Of a stretch of DNA of 64,000 bases, positions 40,841 to 49,338 are shown piece after piece. Origin of the DNA: Stenotrophomonas ginsengisoli. Lineage in GTDB: Bacteria > Pseudomonadota > Gammaproteobacteria > Xanthomonadales > Xanthomonadaceae. The notes under the pieces were generated by a model, which saw only the letters and a program-made list of their open reading frames with translations, was not told the DNA's origin and made no database searches. Numbering within the stretch: position 1 is the first letter of the stretch; every line of letters begins with the position of its first letter. The position numbers and the translations under genes are program-made. The DNA lies in assembly GCF_001431485.1 (NCBI RefSeq), contig NZ_LDJM01000002.1, forward strand, positions 1 to 64,000. Direction: 5' to 3'.

Positions 40841-41959
40841 TCAACCCAGGCCGAGTTCCTTGAGCACGGCGTCGGTGGAGCCGCCGATGGCATCCAGGGC
40901 GGGGTTGATGCGGCCGGGTTCGTTGGCGAACTTGATCGGGATGCCCAGGTGCTTGCCGCCGTCCGGGTCGGTCCAGACCATCTCGCGGGCGGCGGTGTGC
41001 GGATCATTGAAGGCTTCGGTCAATGTCTTGACCGGTGCCCAGCACACATCCAGGCCGTGCAGGAACAGGCTCCATTCGCTCAGGGTGCGGCGGATGAAGG
41101 TATTGGCGAGGAATTCCTTGACCGGGTTCTGCACCGGGCCGGGCGGCTGGTGGCACAGGTGGATCAGGTCCGGGCGGCCAAGAGCGCCGAGCAGGTTCTC
41201 GGCAAACTTGTGTTCCGAGCCACCAATGGCCAGCCAGCGGCCATCGCTGCACTGGTACAGGCGGTACATGGCATTGCCACCCCAGCTGCGCTCGTCCTGG
41301 ATGACCGGGTCACGGCCATTGGCAAACGGCGGGCCGACTACATTGGGCAGCCAGCTCATCAGCGCGTCCTGCATCGAGATGTCGATGAAGTCGCCGGCAC
41401 CGGTCTTTTCCCGGCGCAGCAGGGCCATCAGGATGCCGCTCATGGCCATCAGCGAGCCGGCCATGTCGGCCACCGGCATGTGCGGCATGGCCGGGGTGCC
41501 GTCCGGGGCGCGGTTGAGGCTGACCACACCGGTGTCGGCCTGCATGGCCAGGTCGTGTGCGGGGCGGTTGACCTTGGGCCCGGTCTGGCCGAAGGCGCTG
41601 ATCGAGCAGTACACCACGCGCGGGTTGATGGCCTGGCAGCTGGCGTAATCAATGCCCAGACGCTTGGCCACGCCGGGGCGGAAGGCCTCCACCACCACAT
41701 CGGCCCATTCCACCAGCTTGGCAAACGCGGTCTTGCCGGCCTCGCTCTTCAGGTCCAGCACGATGCAGCGCTTGCCACGGTGGGTATTGCGGAACCAGGT
41801 GGCGACGCCCGCCTGCTTCAGGCCAACCTCGCGCACCGGCTCGCCGGTGGGCGGCTCGATCTTGATCACATCGGCGCCGTGGTCGGCCATCACCATGGTC
41901 AGGTGCGGGCCGGGCAGGAACAGCGACAGGTCCAGGACGCGGACGCCTTCCAGCTTCAT
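40841..41959 (-). CDS. CaiB/BaiF CoA-transferase
   Basis: 372 residues, family III CoA-transferase: 'VRVLDLSLFLPGPHLTMVMA', 'DHGADVIKIEPPTGEPVREV', 'THRGKRCIVLDLKSE', 'VVVEAFRPGVAKRLGIDYAS', 'VYCSISAFGQTGPKVNRPAH', and the catalytic Asp expected in 'MPVADMAGSLMAMSG'. It is slightly short for the family but complete. Its start overlaps the stop of the upstream CaiB gene by 4 bases, so the two distinct transferases are made together, perhaps as a heterodimer. In itaconate-type pathways a CaiB enzyme loads CoA from succinyl-CoA before the MaoC and CitE steps; the same set of genes is present here. Confidence 0.9.
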   Translation of the reverse strand: MKLEGVRVLDLSLFLPGPHLTMVMADHGADVIKIEPPTGEPVREVGLKQAGVATWFRNTHRGKRCIVLDLKSEAGKTAFAKLVEWADVVVEAFRPGVAKRLGIDYASCQAINPRVVYCSISAFGQTGPKVNRPAHDLAMQADTGVVSLNRAPDGTPAMPHMPVADMAGSLMAMSGILMALLRREKTGAGDFIDISMQDALMSWLPNVVGPPFANGRDPVIQDERSWGGNAMYRLYQCSDGRWLAIGGSEHKFAENLLGALGRPDLIHLCHQPPGPVQNPVKEFLANTFIRRTLSEWSLFLHGLDVCWAPVKTLTEAFNDPHTAAREMVWTDPDGGKHLGIPIKFANEPGRINPALDAIGGSTDAVLKELGLG

Positions 41960-43140
41960 GCCAGCTCTCCCAGCAGGCGCACGATGGCGGCATCGTCATA
42001 GCCCAGCTCGGCCAGCAGCTCCTGGGCATCGGCATTGAGCGGCGGGCAGGCTGCGCCAGTGAGGCGCTGGCCATCCAGCTTGACCGGGTTGCACAGCACG
42101 CGCTGCGGGCCCTGCGGGTGGTCGATGGTCTGCACCATGCCCACGCGCTCCACGTACGGGTTGTCCAGCGCGGCGGCCACGTCCAGGATCGGCGCCACCG
42201 GAATCTTGCCGGCAAACACCTCCATCCACTGCGCGGTGGTGCGGGTGGACAGCACCGCGTCCACCAGCGGGGTCAGCTCCAGGCGCGATTCACGACGGGC
42301 GGCAAAGTTGGCAAAGCGGGCCTCGCCTGCCCACTCCGGCGAGCCGATGCCGGCGATGAAGGTCTGCCAGAACTTCTCCAGCATGCACATCACCATGATC
42401 CAGCCATCGGCGGTGCGGTAGACCTGGCACGGCACGGTGGACGGATGCGCGCTGCGCTCCAGGCGCTCGGTGCGGTGGCCGTTGTTGAGGTACCAGGTGG
42501 CCGGGTAGCTGAGCTGGTGCAGGGCCACGTCGAACAGACTCACGTCCACATCGCGGCCGATGCCGGTGCGCATCGCACCGACCACGCCGGCCAGCAGGGC
42601 CATGGACATGGTGGTGCCGGTCATGAAGTCGACCATGGACAGGCCGAAGCGCGCCGGCGGTGCATCCGGCTCACCGGTCAGGGCCATGAAGCCGGCTTCG
42701 GCCTGCATCAGGTAGTCATAGCCCGGCCAGGCCGCACGCTCGTTGTCACGACCGTATGCGGACAGGTGCGCGCAGACGATCTTCGGGTTGATCCTGGACA
42801 GGGTGGCGTAATCCAGGCCGAGCTTTTCCGGCTGGTCACCACGCAGGTTGTTGAGCACGGCATCGGCGGTGCCGATCAGCTTTTCAAACACCTCACGGCC
42901 TTCGGCGGCCTTCAAGTCCAGGCGCAGCGAGCGCTTGTTGAGGTTGAAGGTCTGGAAGAACAGGCTGTCGCCCTGGCCCAGGAAATACGGGCCGGTGGAG
43001 CGCGACACATCGCCGCCCGGCGGCGATTCAATCTTGATCACCTCCGCGCCGAGGTCAGCCAGGTGCATCGAGCCATAGGGGCCGGCGCCGTATTGTTCCA
43101 CGGCAACGATGCGCAGGCCCTTGAGCGGAAGGTCTTTCAT
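41956..43140 (-). CDS. CaiB/BaiF CoA-transferase
   Basis: 394 residues, second family III CoA-transferase of block C: 'GLRIVAVEQYGAGPYGSMHL', 'ADLGAEVIKIESPPGGDVSR', 'NKRSLRLDLKAAEGREVFEK', 'VCAHLSAYGRDNERAAWPGY', and the catalytic Asp in 'GLSMVDFMTGTTMSM'. It differs from the neighbouring copy throughout, so the pair is not a recent duplication. It is preceded by the acyl-CoA dehydrogenase (83-base gap). Confidence 0.9.
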   Translation of the reverse strand: MKDLPLKGLRIVAVEQYGAGPYGSMHLADLGAEVIKIESPPGGDVSRSTGPYFLGQGDSLFFQTFNLNKRSLRLDLKAAEGREVFEKLIGTADAVLNNLRGDQPEKLGLDYATLSRINPKIVCAHLSAYGRDNERAAWPGYDYLMQAEAGFMALTGEPDAPPARFGLSMVDFMTGTTMSMALLAGVVGAMRTGIGRDVDVSLFDVALHQLSYPATWYLNNGHRTERLERSAHPSTVPCQVYRTADGWIMVMCMLEKFWQTFIAGIGSPEWAGEARFANFAARRESRLELTPLVDAVLSTRTTAQWMEVFAGKIPVAPILDVAAALDNPYVERVGMVQTIDHPQGPQRVLCNPVKLDGQRLTGAACPPLNADAQELLAELGYDDAAIVRLLGELA

Positions 43141-43223
43141 GATTCATCCCAATACTGAAAATAAAAACGCTGCGGCAACCCGCAAGGGCCACCGCAGCGA
43201 GAGACACGCGACGGTGGCGCGGA

Positions 43224-44393
43224 TCAGATCTTGTTGCGGGCAACCAGCTGCTTGGCAATGATGATGCGCTGCATCTCGTTGGTGCCTTCGCCGATGCACA
43301 TCAGCATCGCATCGCGGTAGAAGCGCTCGATGTCATATTCCACCGAGTAGCTGTAGCCGCCGAAGATACGCATGCCTTCCTGGGCGCAGAACACGCCGGT
43401 TTCGGTGGCAAAGTACTTGGCCATGCCCGCTTCCATGTCGCAACGCTCGCCCTTGTCATAGGCATTGGCGGCGCTTTCGATCAGCAGCTTGGAGGCCTCG
43501 ACCTTGGCCGCCATTTCACCCAGCTTGAGCTGGATGGCCTGGTGCTCGGCAATCGGCTTGCCGAAGGTCATGCGCTCCTGGGCGTAGCGCACCGCCAGGC
43601 GCAGCGCGCCTTCGGCGATGCCACAACCACGGGCGGCGACGTTGATACGGCCCAGTTCCAGGCCACCGACGGCATGCAGGAAGCCCTTGCCTTCTTCGCC
43701 GCCGAGCACGCAGTCGGCCGGCACCTTGTAGTTCTCGAACACCAGCTCGCAGGTGTCGATGGCGCGGTAACCGGCCTTCTTCATCTTCTTGGCGACGATG
43801 AAGCCTTCGCTCTTTTCGGCGATGAACATGGTCATGCCCTTGTGGCGCGGCTGCGCCTCCGGGTCGGTCTTGGCCAGCAACAGGATCATGTCGCCGTACA
43901 TCGAGTTGGTGATCCAGGTCTTGGCGCCGTTGATGACGTAATGGTCACCCTCGCGCTTGGCCACGGTGCGGATCGCCTGCAGGTCGGTGCCGGCATTGGG
44001 CTCGGTCAGGCCCAGGCCACCACGCAGCTCACCGGTGGCCATGCGCGGCAGGTACTTGCGCTTCTGCTCTTCGGTACCGCAACGCTCGATGGCCGCAGCC
44101 ATGATCAGGTGCGAGTTGAAGATGCCCGACGGCGCCATCCACACCGAAGCGACCTTGACCACGATCTTGGCGTAGATGCGCGCCGGCAGGCCCAGGCCGC
44201 CGTATTCGGGCGAGATGGTGGCACCGAACAGGCCAAGGTCCTTCATCTCCTCGACCAGCTGATGCGGGTACTTGTCTTCCTGGTCGTACTCCTGGGCAAT
44301 CGGGGCAACCGACTTTTCCACCCAGTTGTCGATGGCGTCGAGCAGGGTCTGCTCTTCTTCCGGGCCCCACATCAGATCCATTTCGGTGCTCAT
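43224..44393 (-). CDS. Acyl-CoA dehydrogenase
   Basis: 389 residues with all acyl-CoA dehydrogenase blocks: 'LGLFGATISPEYGGLGLPAR', 'GGLGLTEPNAGTDLQAIRTV', 'KTWITNSMYGDMILLLAKTD', 'GGLELGRINVAARGCGIAEG', 'RIFGGYSYSVEYDIERFYRD', and the catalytic Glu in 'CIGEGTNEMQRIIIA'. ATG 44393 is preferred because GAGG lies 9 bases before it; ATG 44399 is two codons upstream. It introduces a 2,3-double bond into an acyl-CoA and passes electrons to ETF. MaoC, the next enzyme, is encoded 11 bases upstream and would hydrate the product. Confidence 0.92.
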   Translation of the reverse strand: MSTEMDLMWGPEEEQTLLDAIDNWVEKSVAPIAQEYDQEDKYPHQLVEEMKDLGLFGATISPEYGGLGLPARIYAKIVVKVASVWMAPSGIFNSHLIMAAAIERCGTEEQKRKYLPRMATGELRGGLGLTEPNAGTDLQAIRTVAKREGDHYVINGAKTWITNSMYGDMILLLAKTDPEAQPRHKGMTMFIAEKSEGFIVAKKMKKAGYRAIDTCELVFENYKVPADCVLGGEEGKGFLHAVGGLELGRINVAARGCGIAEGALRLAVRYAQERMTFGKPIAEHQAIQLKLGEMAAKVEASKLLIESAANAYDKGERCDMEAGMAKYFATETGVFCAQEGMRIFGGYSYSVEYDIERFYRDAMLMCIGEGTNEMQRIIIAKQLVARNKI

Positions 44394-44404
44394 CGCCATA
44401 TTCC

Positions 44405-44923
44405 TCAGTAGTTGACCTTGTCTTCGACCGAGTGGCCGATCTTGGCAATCAGCATGGTGCGGGTGAAGGTGCACACCAGCTTGCCGTCCTGGTTGTAGCC
44501 ATCGGTCTGCACGGTGACGATGCCGGCGCCCGGACGCGAAGCCGACTCACGCTTGCCCAGCACCTTGGATTCGCACATCAGGGTGTCGCCGACAAACAGC
44601 GGGAAGGTCATCTTGATGTCGCCCCAGCCCAGGTTGGCAATGGCCTTCTGCGACACGTCGGTCACGCTCATGCCCACCATCAGGGCCACGGTGAACGGCG
44701 AGCAGACGATGCACTTGCCGAATTCCGATTCCTTTGCGTACTCCTTGTCGAAGTGCATCGGATGGGTGTTCATGGTCAGCAGGGTGAACCAGGTGTTGTC
44801 GGTTTCGGTGATCGAACGGCCCGGGCGGTGCTCGTAGATGTCACCGACATTGAACTCTTCGTAGTGACGACCGAAGGTCTCACGGAAACGGTTTTCAGCG
44901 ATCTGCTTGACGTTCTGAACCAT
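44405..44923 (-). CDS. MaoC-like enoyl-CoA hydratase
   Basis: 172 residues, single hot-dog domain. The hydratase motif region reads 'ITETDNTWFTLLTMNTHPMH' followed by 'CSPFTVALMVGMSVTDVS', with the Asp and His of the MaoC catalytic pair in place. The family includes itaconyl-CoA and mesaconyl-CoA hydratases as well as R-specific enoyl-CoA hydratases. Neighbours (CaiB, acyl-CoA dehydrogenase, CitE-type lyase) fit a hydratase that makes a 3-hydroxy- or malyl-type CoA ester for cleavage. A good ribosome site (GGGAGGT, rc) precedes the start. Confidence 0.88.
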   Translation of the reverse strand: MVQNVKQIAENRFRETFGRHYEEFNVGDIYEHRPGRSITETDNTWFTLLTMNTHPMHFDKEYAKESEFGKCIVCSPFTVALMVGMSVTDVSQKAIANLGWGDIKMTFPLFVGDTLMCESKVLGKRESASRPGAGIVTVQTDGYNQDGKLVCTFTRTMLIAKIGHSVEDKVNY

Positions 44924-45018
44924 GGGAGGTGTCCTTTTTCGTTCGGTTTGTGCTGGCTTGCGGGCGCAGCTTGGTCAAAGAGGGGCAATGCCCCATGTTC
45001 AATGCAGCGATAAAGCGG

Positions 45019-45873
45019 TCAGTCCTGGCGCAGGCCGTGCAGCCCCAGGGCAATGGCACGTTCGGCAGCAATTTCGATCGGGCGGTCCACCAGCTTGCCG
45101 TCCACCGCCACCGCGCCACCGCCGTTGTCGGCCATGGCCGCGACCACGCGGCGGGCATAATCCAGCTCGTTGGCGGTAGGCAGGTAACGGCTCTGGATGG
45201 TGTCCACCTGGGCCGGGTGGATCGCCGCCTTGGCGGTGAAGCCCAGGGCGATCACGCGGTCGGTTTCCTCACGCAGGCCGGCCTCGTCCTTGATGTCCAG
45301 GTACGGCACGTCCATGCAGCCGACATTGGCCTCGGCAGCGATGGTGGCCAGCTGCACGCGCGGGTGGAAGAAACTCTCCCAGCCGGCGCGGCCACGCAGG
45401 GCCACGATGTAGTCGAAGCCGCCAAACATCAGGGCCTGCACGCGGCCGCTGGCGGCCACGATCTGGCGCGCATCCAGCAGGCCCTTGGGGGTTTCGATCT
45501 GCACGATGAAGCCGGTGTCGATCGCGGCCAGGGCTGCATCGGCGGCAGCCAGTTCAGCCGCGCTTTCCACCTTGGGCAGCATCACGAAGGCCGGACGCAC
45601 ACCGGCCGCGGCCAGGGCGGCCAGGTCGGCCTTGCCCAGCTCGCTGCTGACCGGGTTCACGCGCAGGCCGATCTCGTTGCCGCCGGCCTGGGCCTGGGCA
45701 AGAAATTCGATCACCGCGGCGCGGGCCGTTTCCTTGTCGCCCGGGGCAACCGCGTCTTCCAGGTCAATGCAGACTTGGTCGGCACCGGTGGCCACGGCCT
45801 TGGCGAAACGCTCCGGGCGCGAACCCGGAACGAACAGCAGGCAACGGCGCGGGTTGCTCAGCGGCGTGCTCAC
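45019..45873 (-). CDS. CitE/HpcH-type CoA-ester lyase
   Basis: 284 residues of the HpcH/HpaI / citrate-lyase-beta family: 'RCLLFVPGSRPERFAKAVAT', 'VCIDLEDAVAPGDKETARAA', 'EIGLRVNPVSS', 'FIVQIETPKGLLDARQI', 'LMFGGFDYIVALRG', 'GFTAKAAIHPAQVDTIQSRY'. The Mg-binding Glu and Asp and the substrate-binding Arg are present. Such enzymes split malyl-, citramalyl- or methylmalyl-CoA esters into acetyl-CoA (or propionyl-CoA) and a keto acid. Its stop-side partner MaoC lies 95 bases downstream; a weak GGGGCATTGCCCC hairpin in the gap may tune expression. Confidence 0.88.
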   Translation of the reverse strand: MSTPLSNPRRCLLFVPGSRPERFAKAVATGADQVCIDLEDAVAPGDKETARAAVIEFLAQAQAGGNEIGLRVNPVSSELGKADLAALAAAGVRPAFVMLPKVESAAELAAADAALAAIDTGFIVQIETPKGLLDARQIVAASGRVQALMFGGFDYIVALRGRAGWESFFHPRVQLATIAAEANVGCMDVPYLDIKDEAGLREETDRVIALGFTAKAAIHPAQVDTIQSRYLPTANELDYARRVVAAMADNGGGAVAVDGKLVDRPIEIAAERAIALGLHGLRQD

Positions 45874-46736
45874 TTGGCAGCCACCTGGGCGGCAAAGTGC
45901 TCGGCAATCTGGCGGCGGGTGGCATACCAGGTACCCGGCTTGGTCGCCACGTACTGCAGGAACTTCTCGAAGGCACCGATGCGGCCCGGGCGGCCGATGA
46001 TGCGCAGGTGCAGGCCCAGCGACATCACCTTCGGGCTGTGCTCGCCTTCGGCGTACAGGGTGTCGAAGGAATCAACGGCGTAGTCCAGCCAGTCCTTGGG
46101 CAGGTAGGACGGGGCCACCCACATCTTCATGTCGTTGGTGTCCAGCTGGTACGGCACCACGATCATCGGCTTGTCGCTGCCTTCCACCTCACCCCAGAAC
46201 GGGGCATCGGCCGAGTAGTCGTCCATGTGGTAGAGGTAGCCCTCTTCCTGCAGCAGGCGACGGGTGTCGGCGGTGTGCAGGTAGCGCGAGAGCCAGCCGA
46301 CCGGACGCTGGCCGGTGGTCGCCTCGATGCTGTCGGCCGCATCACGGATGAACTGGCGCTCCTGCTCCTGGTTGAAGCGGAACTGGTGGATCCAGCGGTG
46401 GCCGTGCGAGCAGACCTCGTGGCGGTTGTCGCGCAGGTAGGCGGCAATCTCCGGGGCACGTTCCAGCGACACCGCCGCTGCGGTGTAGGTGCTGGTGACG
46501 TTGTACTTGTCCAGCAGGGCGGCAATGCGGGCATGGCCTTCGTTGATGCCGTAGCGGTAGTTGGACTCGTTGCCGTAGTTGCGCACCGGCTTGGACAGGG
46601 TGACGTGCAGCTCGTCCACCGGCTCGGTGATCTTGTCACCCTGGCCGACGTTGTACTCGGACAGCTCCTCGACATTGACCACCACCGACAGGGCGAGGCG
46701 GGCATTGTTGGGCCAGGAATAGGCGGGCTTGCTCAT
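45870..46736 (-). CDS. PuuE-like polysaccharide-deacetylase-fold hydrolase (1 of 3)
   Basis: 288 residues. The NodB-fold entry reads 'LALSVVVNVEELSEYNVG', with N-x-E-E in place of the usual TFDD, and the metal-site block is 'EVCSHGHRWIHQFRFNQEQE'. This is the pattern of PuuE-type allantoinases and bacterial cyclic-imide hydrolases rather than of sugar deacetylases. No signal peptide is present, again arguing for a cytosolic ring-opening amidohydrolase. The start overlaps neither neighbour, but its stop overlaps the CitE start by 4 bases. Likely reaction: hydrolysis of a cyclic amide, imide or ureide. Confidence 0.82.
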   Translation of the reverse strand: MSKPAYSWPNNARLALSVVVNVEELSEYNVGQGDKITEPVDELHVTLSKPVRNYGNESNYRYGINEGHARIAALLDKYNVTSTYTAAAVSLERAPEIAAYLRDNRHEVCSHGHRWIHQFRFNQEQERQFIRDAADSIEATTGQRPVGWLSRYLHTADTRRLLQEEGYLYHMDDYSADAPFWGEVEGSDKPMIVVPYQLDTNDMKMWVAPSYLPKDWLDYAVDSFDTLYAEGEHSPKVMSLGLHLRIIGRPGRIGAFEKFLQYVATKPGTWYATRRQIAEHFAAQVAAK

Positions 46737-46766
46737 GGGACGATCTCGAATGGGGGTGGGGCGAGG

Positions 46767-47609
46767 TCAGTGGTTTTCTTCACCGCCGGAGACGTTGATC
46801 GCCTCGCCGGTTATGTAGACCGCATCGTCGGAACACAAAAAGGCGGTGGCCGCGGCGGTATCGCCCGGCAGGCCCGGGCGACCCAGCGGAATGCGCGCGC
46901 GCATGTCGGCCAGGTACTGGTCCACGCTCTTGCCCTGCTTGGCAGCGAAGTATTCGTTCTGCCAGGCGCCCAGGCCGGTGGTGACATGGTTGGGGCAGAC
47001 GGCATTGACGTTGATGCCGTGGCCGCCCAGCTCCAGCGCAGCAACCCGGGTCAGGCCGACCAGGCCGTGCTTGGAGGAGCAGTAGGCCGCCGCGTGCGGG
47101 AAGGCCGACTTGGCCGCCTGCGAGGCGATGTTGACGATGCGCCCGCTGCCCTGGGCAATCATCTGCCGGCCGGCGTGCTTGATGGTCAGGAACGGGCCGC
47201 GCAGGTTGACCCCGAGCACCGCATCCCACTCGCTGGCCTCGATATCGACAATGCCCTTCATCAGGTAACCGATGCCGGCGTTGTTGACCAGGATGTCCAG
47301 CGCACCGAACTTTTCCACCGTGGCGGCGACAACCGCCTGCACCTGGGCCTCGTCGAGCACATCCAGGGCCATGGCCACGCACTGGCCACCAGTAGCGGCA
47401 GCCAGCTCGGCGGCCACCTGGGCCATTTCCTCATCGGTGCCCACGGCGGTGACCGGCATTTCGGCACCACGCGCCTGGCCGATGTCGGTGAGCACCACGT
47501 TGCAGCCTTCTTCGAGCAGGCGGCGGGCAATGCCCTCGCCCAGGCCACCACGACGACCGGCACCGGTGATCAGTGCAACCTTGCCCTTGAGTTCGGGAAA
47601 ACGTGCCAT
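46767..47609 (-). CDS. Short-chain dehydrogenase/reductase
   Basis: 280 residues, classical SDR: nucleotide motif 'VALITGAGRRGGLGEGIARR', 'DILVNNAGIGYLMKGIVDIE', catalytic Ser and Tyr-x3-Lys in 'VNIASQAAKSAFPHAAAYCS' followed by SKHG, and the end 'CSDDAVYITGEAINVSGGEE'. It oxidises or reduces a hydroxyl/keto group with NAD(P). A ~20-residue insertion after the first nucleotide strand ('GQARGAEMPVTAVGTDEEMA') is uncommon. It lies 23 bases after the RedY/HapK-like gene in the block C leftward operon. Confidence 0.9.
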   Translation of the reverse strand: MARFPELKGKVALITGAGRRGGLGEGIARRLLEEGCNVVLTDIGQARGAEMPVTAVGTDEEMAQVAAELAAATGGQCVAMALDVLDEAQVQAVVAATVEKFGALDILVNNAGIGYLMKGIVDIEASEWDAVLGVNLRGPFLTIKHAGRQMIAQGSGRIVNIASQAAKSAFPHAAAYCSSKHGLVGLTRVAALELGGHGINVNAVCPNHVTTGLGAWQNEYFAAKQGKSVDQYLADMRARIPLGRPGLPGDTAAATAFLCSDDAVYITGEAINVSGGEENH

Positions 47610-47632
47610 TGGACGAAAGTTTCCTTGTGCGA

Positions 47633-47941
47633 TTACAGGGCGCTGGTGAGGATGAACAGCGGGTTGTCGGCGAACTGCTGGAACTGTGCTGCGCCGGCCT
47701 GGGCAGCCGGGTCGGACAGGTCGGCGCCGAAGGCGGCCATGTCCGGCACGCGGATGATTTCGACGTACTGGTAGGGCGAGGCGCCCTCACCGATCAGCAG
47801 GCCCGAGGCCTTGAGCACTTCGAACTTTTCCACCGAAGGCAGGCCGTTGACCACCGGCAGGTCGCTGTCGCGCACCCAGGCTTCGTACTGGGCGACATCC
47901 ACGCCAGCCTTGAGATTGAACAGCACGATGACGGTCTGCAT
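47633..47941 (-). CDS. RedY/HapK-like small ferredoxin-fold protein
   Basis: 102 residues from ATG 47941, which has GGAGGAAGTC upstream. The sequence 'QTVIVLFNLKAGVDVAQYEA', 'WVRDSDLPVVNGLPSVEKFE', 'YQYVEIIRVPDMAAFGADLS' fits the dimeric alpha-beta barrel proteins annotated RedY/HapK or EthD-like, which often accompany oxygenase or pigment genes. First gene of the block C leftward operon, directly behind the 18-bp palindrome. Role unknown; could be a small cyclase, isomerase or monooxygenase-type domain. Confidence 0.72.
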   Translation of the reverse strand: MQTVIVLFNLKAGVDVAQYEAWVRDSDLPVVNGLPSVEKFEVLKASGLLIGEGASPYQYVEIIRVPDMAAFGADLSDPAAQAGAAQFQQFADNPLFILTSAL

Positions 47942-47971
47942 GACTTCCTCCGGGATTGAATACTGTGGCAA

Positions 47972-47989
47972 ACTTTGTCCGGACAAAGT
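47972..47989. promoter_or_regulatory. Perfect 18-bp palindromic operator ACTTTGTCCGGACAAAGT
   Basis: It lies in the 141-base divergent gap between the RedY/HapK-like and MFS genes. The left 15 bases with a leading A (AACTTTGTCCGGACA) are identical to those upstream of block A at 8971. The shape is that expected for a GntR-family dimer, placing block C under the same control as block A. Confidence 0.65.
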
Positions 47990-48082
47990 GTAGGCATGCC
48001 TTCCCGCCCCGGTCAACGCCGGAAACGGAAAATCCCCCCACGGGCATGTCGTGCTTCCGTGGTTCCTTGCGAGGTATGAAAG

Positions 48083-49306
48083 ATGAAGCGTTACTACCCG
48101 TGGTTGATGGCGTTGATGGGGATGTTGGTGCTGTTGGTTTCCAACGGCCTGACCGTGACCGGGCTGACCGCCTTTGACGAGTCACTGCTCGCCGAATTCG
48201 GCTGGAGTCGCAGCGAGTTGAAACTGCGTGACCTGCTCACCCTGGTGCTGGCCGGTTGGATGGCACCGTTCCTGGGGGCACTGATCGACCGCATCGGCCC
48301 ACGCAAGCTGGTGCTGGCCGGCGTCGCCCTGCTGGCTGCCCTGTATGCGGCGTATGCCCACGTGCAGTCGCTCACCCACCTGTATCTGATCCATATCGGC
48401 TTTGCTGCCGTACTGGTCGCCGCCGGCCTCAACGTAGCGGTGATCTTCATCTCCCAGTGGTTCCACACCCACCGCGGCACCGCCATCGGCATTGCGCTGA
48501 TCGGCACCTCCCTGGGGGGCATGGTGTTTCCCAAACTGGGGGTGAAACTGCTCGAATCCATGGACTGGCGTGCGGCCCTGCTGTGGGAAACCGCCATCCC
48601 GGTGGCCTTCCTGCTGCTGGCCTTTGCCTTCATGCGCAGTCCGCAGGCTCTGGGCATGACCCCGTGGGGCGCGGAAAAGGCCGCGGCGGCAACGGCCGCC
48701 ATCCCCGAAGCCGAGCGCCACACCGACCTGTCTTATACCCAGGCCATGCGCACCCGCACCTTCTGGGCGTTGGCCGTGGTGGCCATGGCCACCTTCTTCT
48801 CGATCATCGCCGCCTCCTCCAACCTGTTCCTGCACATGCGCGACCTGGGATTTGAACCGGCCCAGGCCGGCAACGGTCTGGGTGTGATGTTCGGCCTGGC
48901 CATGGTGGGCAAGTTCGCCTTCGGCCTGCTGGCCGACATCTTTCCGCCCAAGCGGGTGTTCCTGCTCAACCTGGCCCTGATGACCGCCGGTGGTTTCATC
49001 ATGGCCACCATGCGTGTGGACCTGATCTGGTACGCCCTGATCCTGTTCGGTCTGGGCTGGGGCGGCCTGTACACGATGATCCAGCTGCTGGCGGTCAATG
49101 CCTTTGGCTTGAGCTCGGCCGGCAAGATCCTGGGCACCATCACCCTGCTTGATGCCACCACTGCCGGTCTGGGCGTGTGGCTGGCTGCCAAGATCTCGGA
49201 CATGACCGGCAGCTATGCGCCGGCTTTCCAGCTGATCAGTGGCCTGCTGGTGCTGGCCCTGCTTGTCGCAACACTGGTGCGCAACGAACGCACCGCCACT
49301 GCCTGA
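48083..49306 (+). CDS. MFS transporter
   Basis: 407 residues with twelve predicted transmembrane helices. Conserved major-facilitator features include 'LIDRIGPRKLVLAGVALLAA' in the first cytoplasmic loop, 'GTAIGIALIGTSLGGMVFPK' and 'LLADIFPPKRVFLLNLALMT'. It resembles the oxalate/formate-type and monocarboxylate-type MFS carriers. A GCGAGG site precedes the start. Position at the head of the rightward block C operon suggests that it imports the pathway substrate or an intermediate across the inner membrane, complementing the TonB receptor of block B. Confidence 0.9.
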   Translation: MKRYYPWLMALMGMLVLLVSNGLTVTGLTAFDESLLAEFGWSRSELKLRDLLTLVLAGWMAPFLGALIDRIGPRKLVLAGVALLAALYAAYAHVQSLTHLYLIHIGFAAVLVAAGLNVAVIFISQWFHTHRGTAIGIALIGTSLGGMVFPKLGVKLLESMDWRAALLWETAIPVAFLLLAFAFMRSPQALGMTPWGAEKAAAATAAIPEAERHTDLSYTQAMRTRTFWALAVVAMATFFSIIAASSNLFLHMRDLGFEPAQAGNGLGVMFGLAMVGKFAFGLLADIFPPKRVFLLNLALMTAGGFIMATMRVDLIWYALILFGLGWGGLYTMIQLLAVNAFGLSSAGKILGTITLLDATTAGLGVWLAAKISDMTGSYAPAFQLISGLLVLALLVATLVRNERTATA

Positions 49307-49338
49307 TTCCCACCTTGCCGCCAGACGGAGAACTCCCC

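Noticed and set aside
44982-44994. Full terminator between CitE-type and MaoC genes
   Set aside because: GGGGCATTGCCCC is short and followed only by TCTTTG, so at most a weak attenuator inside the operon.
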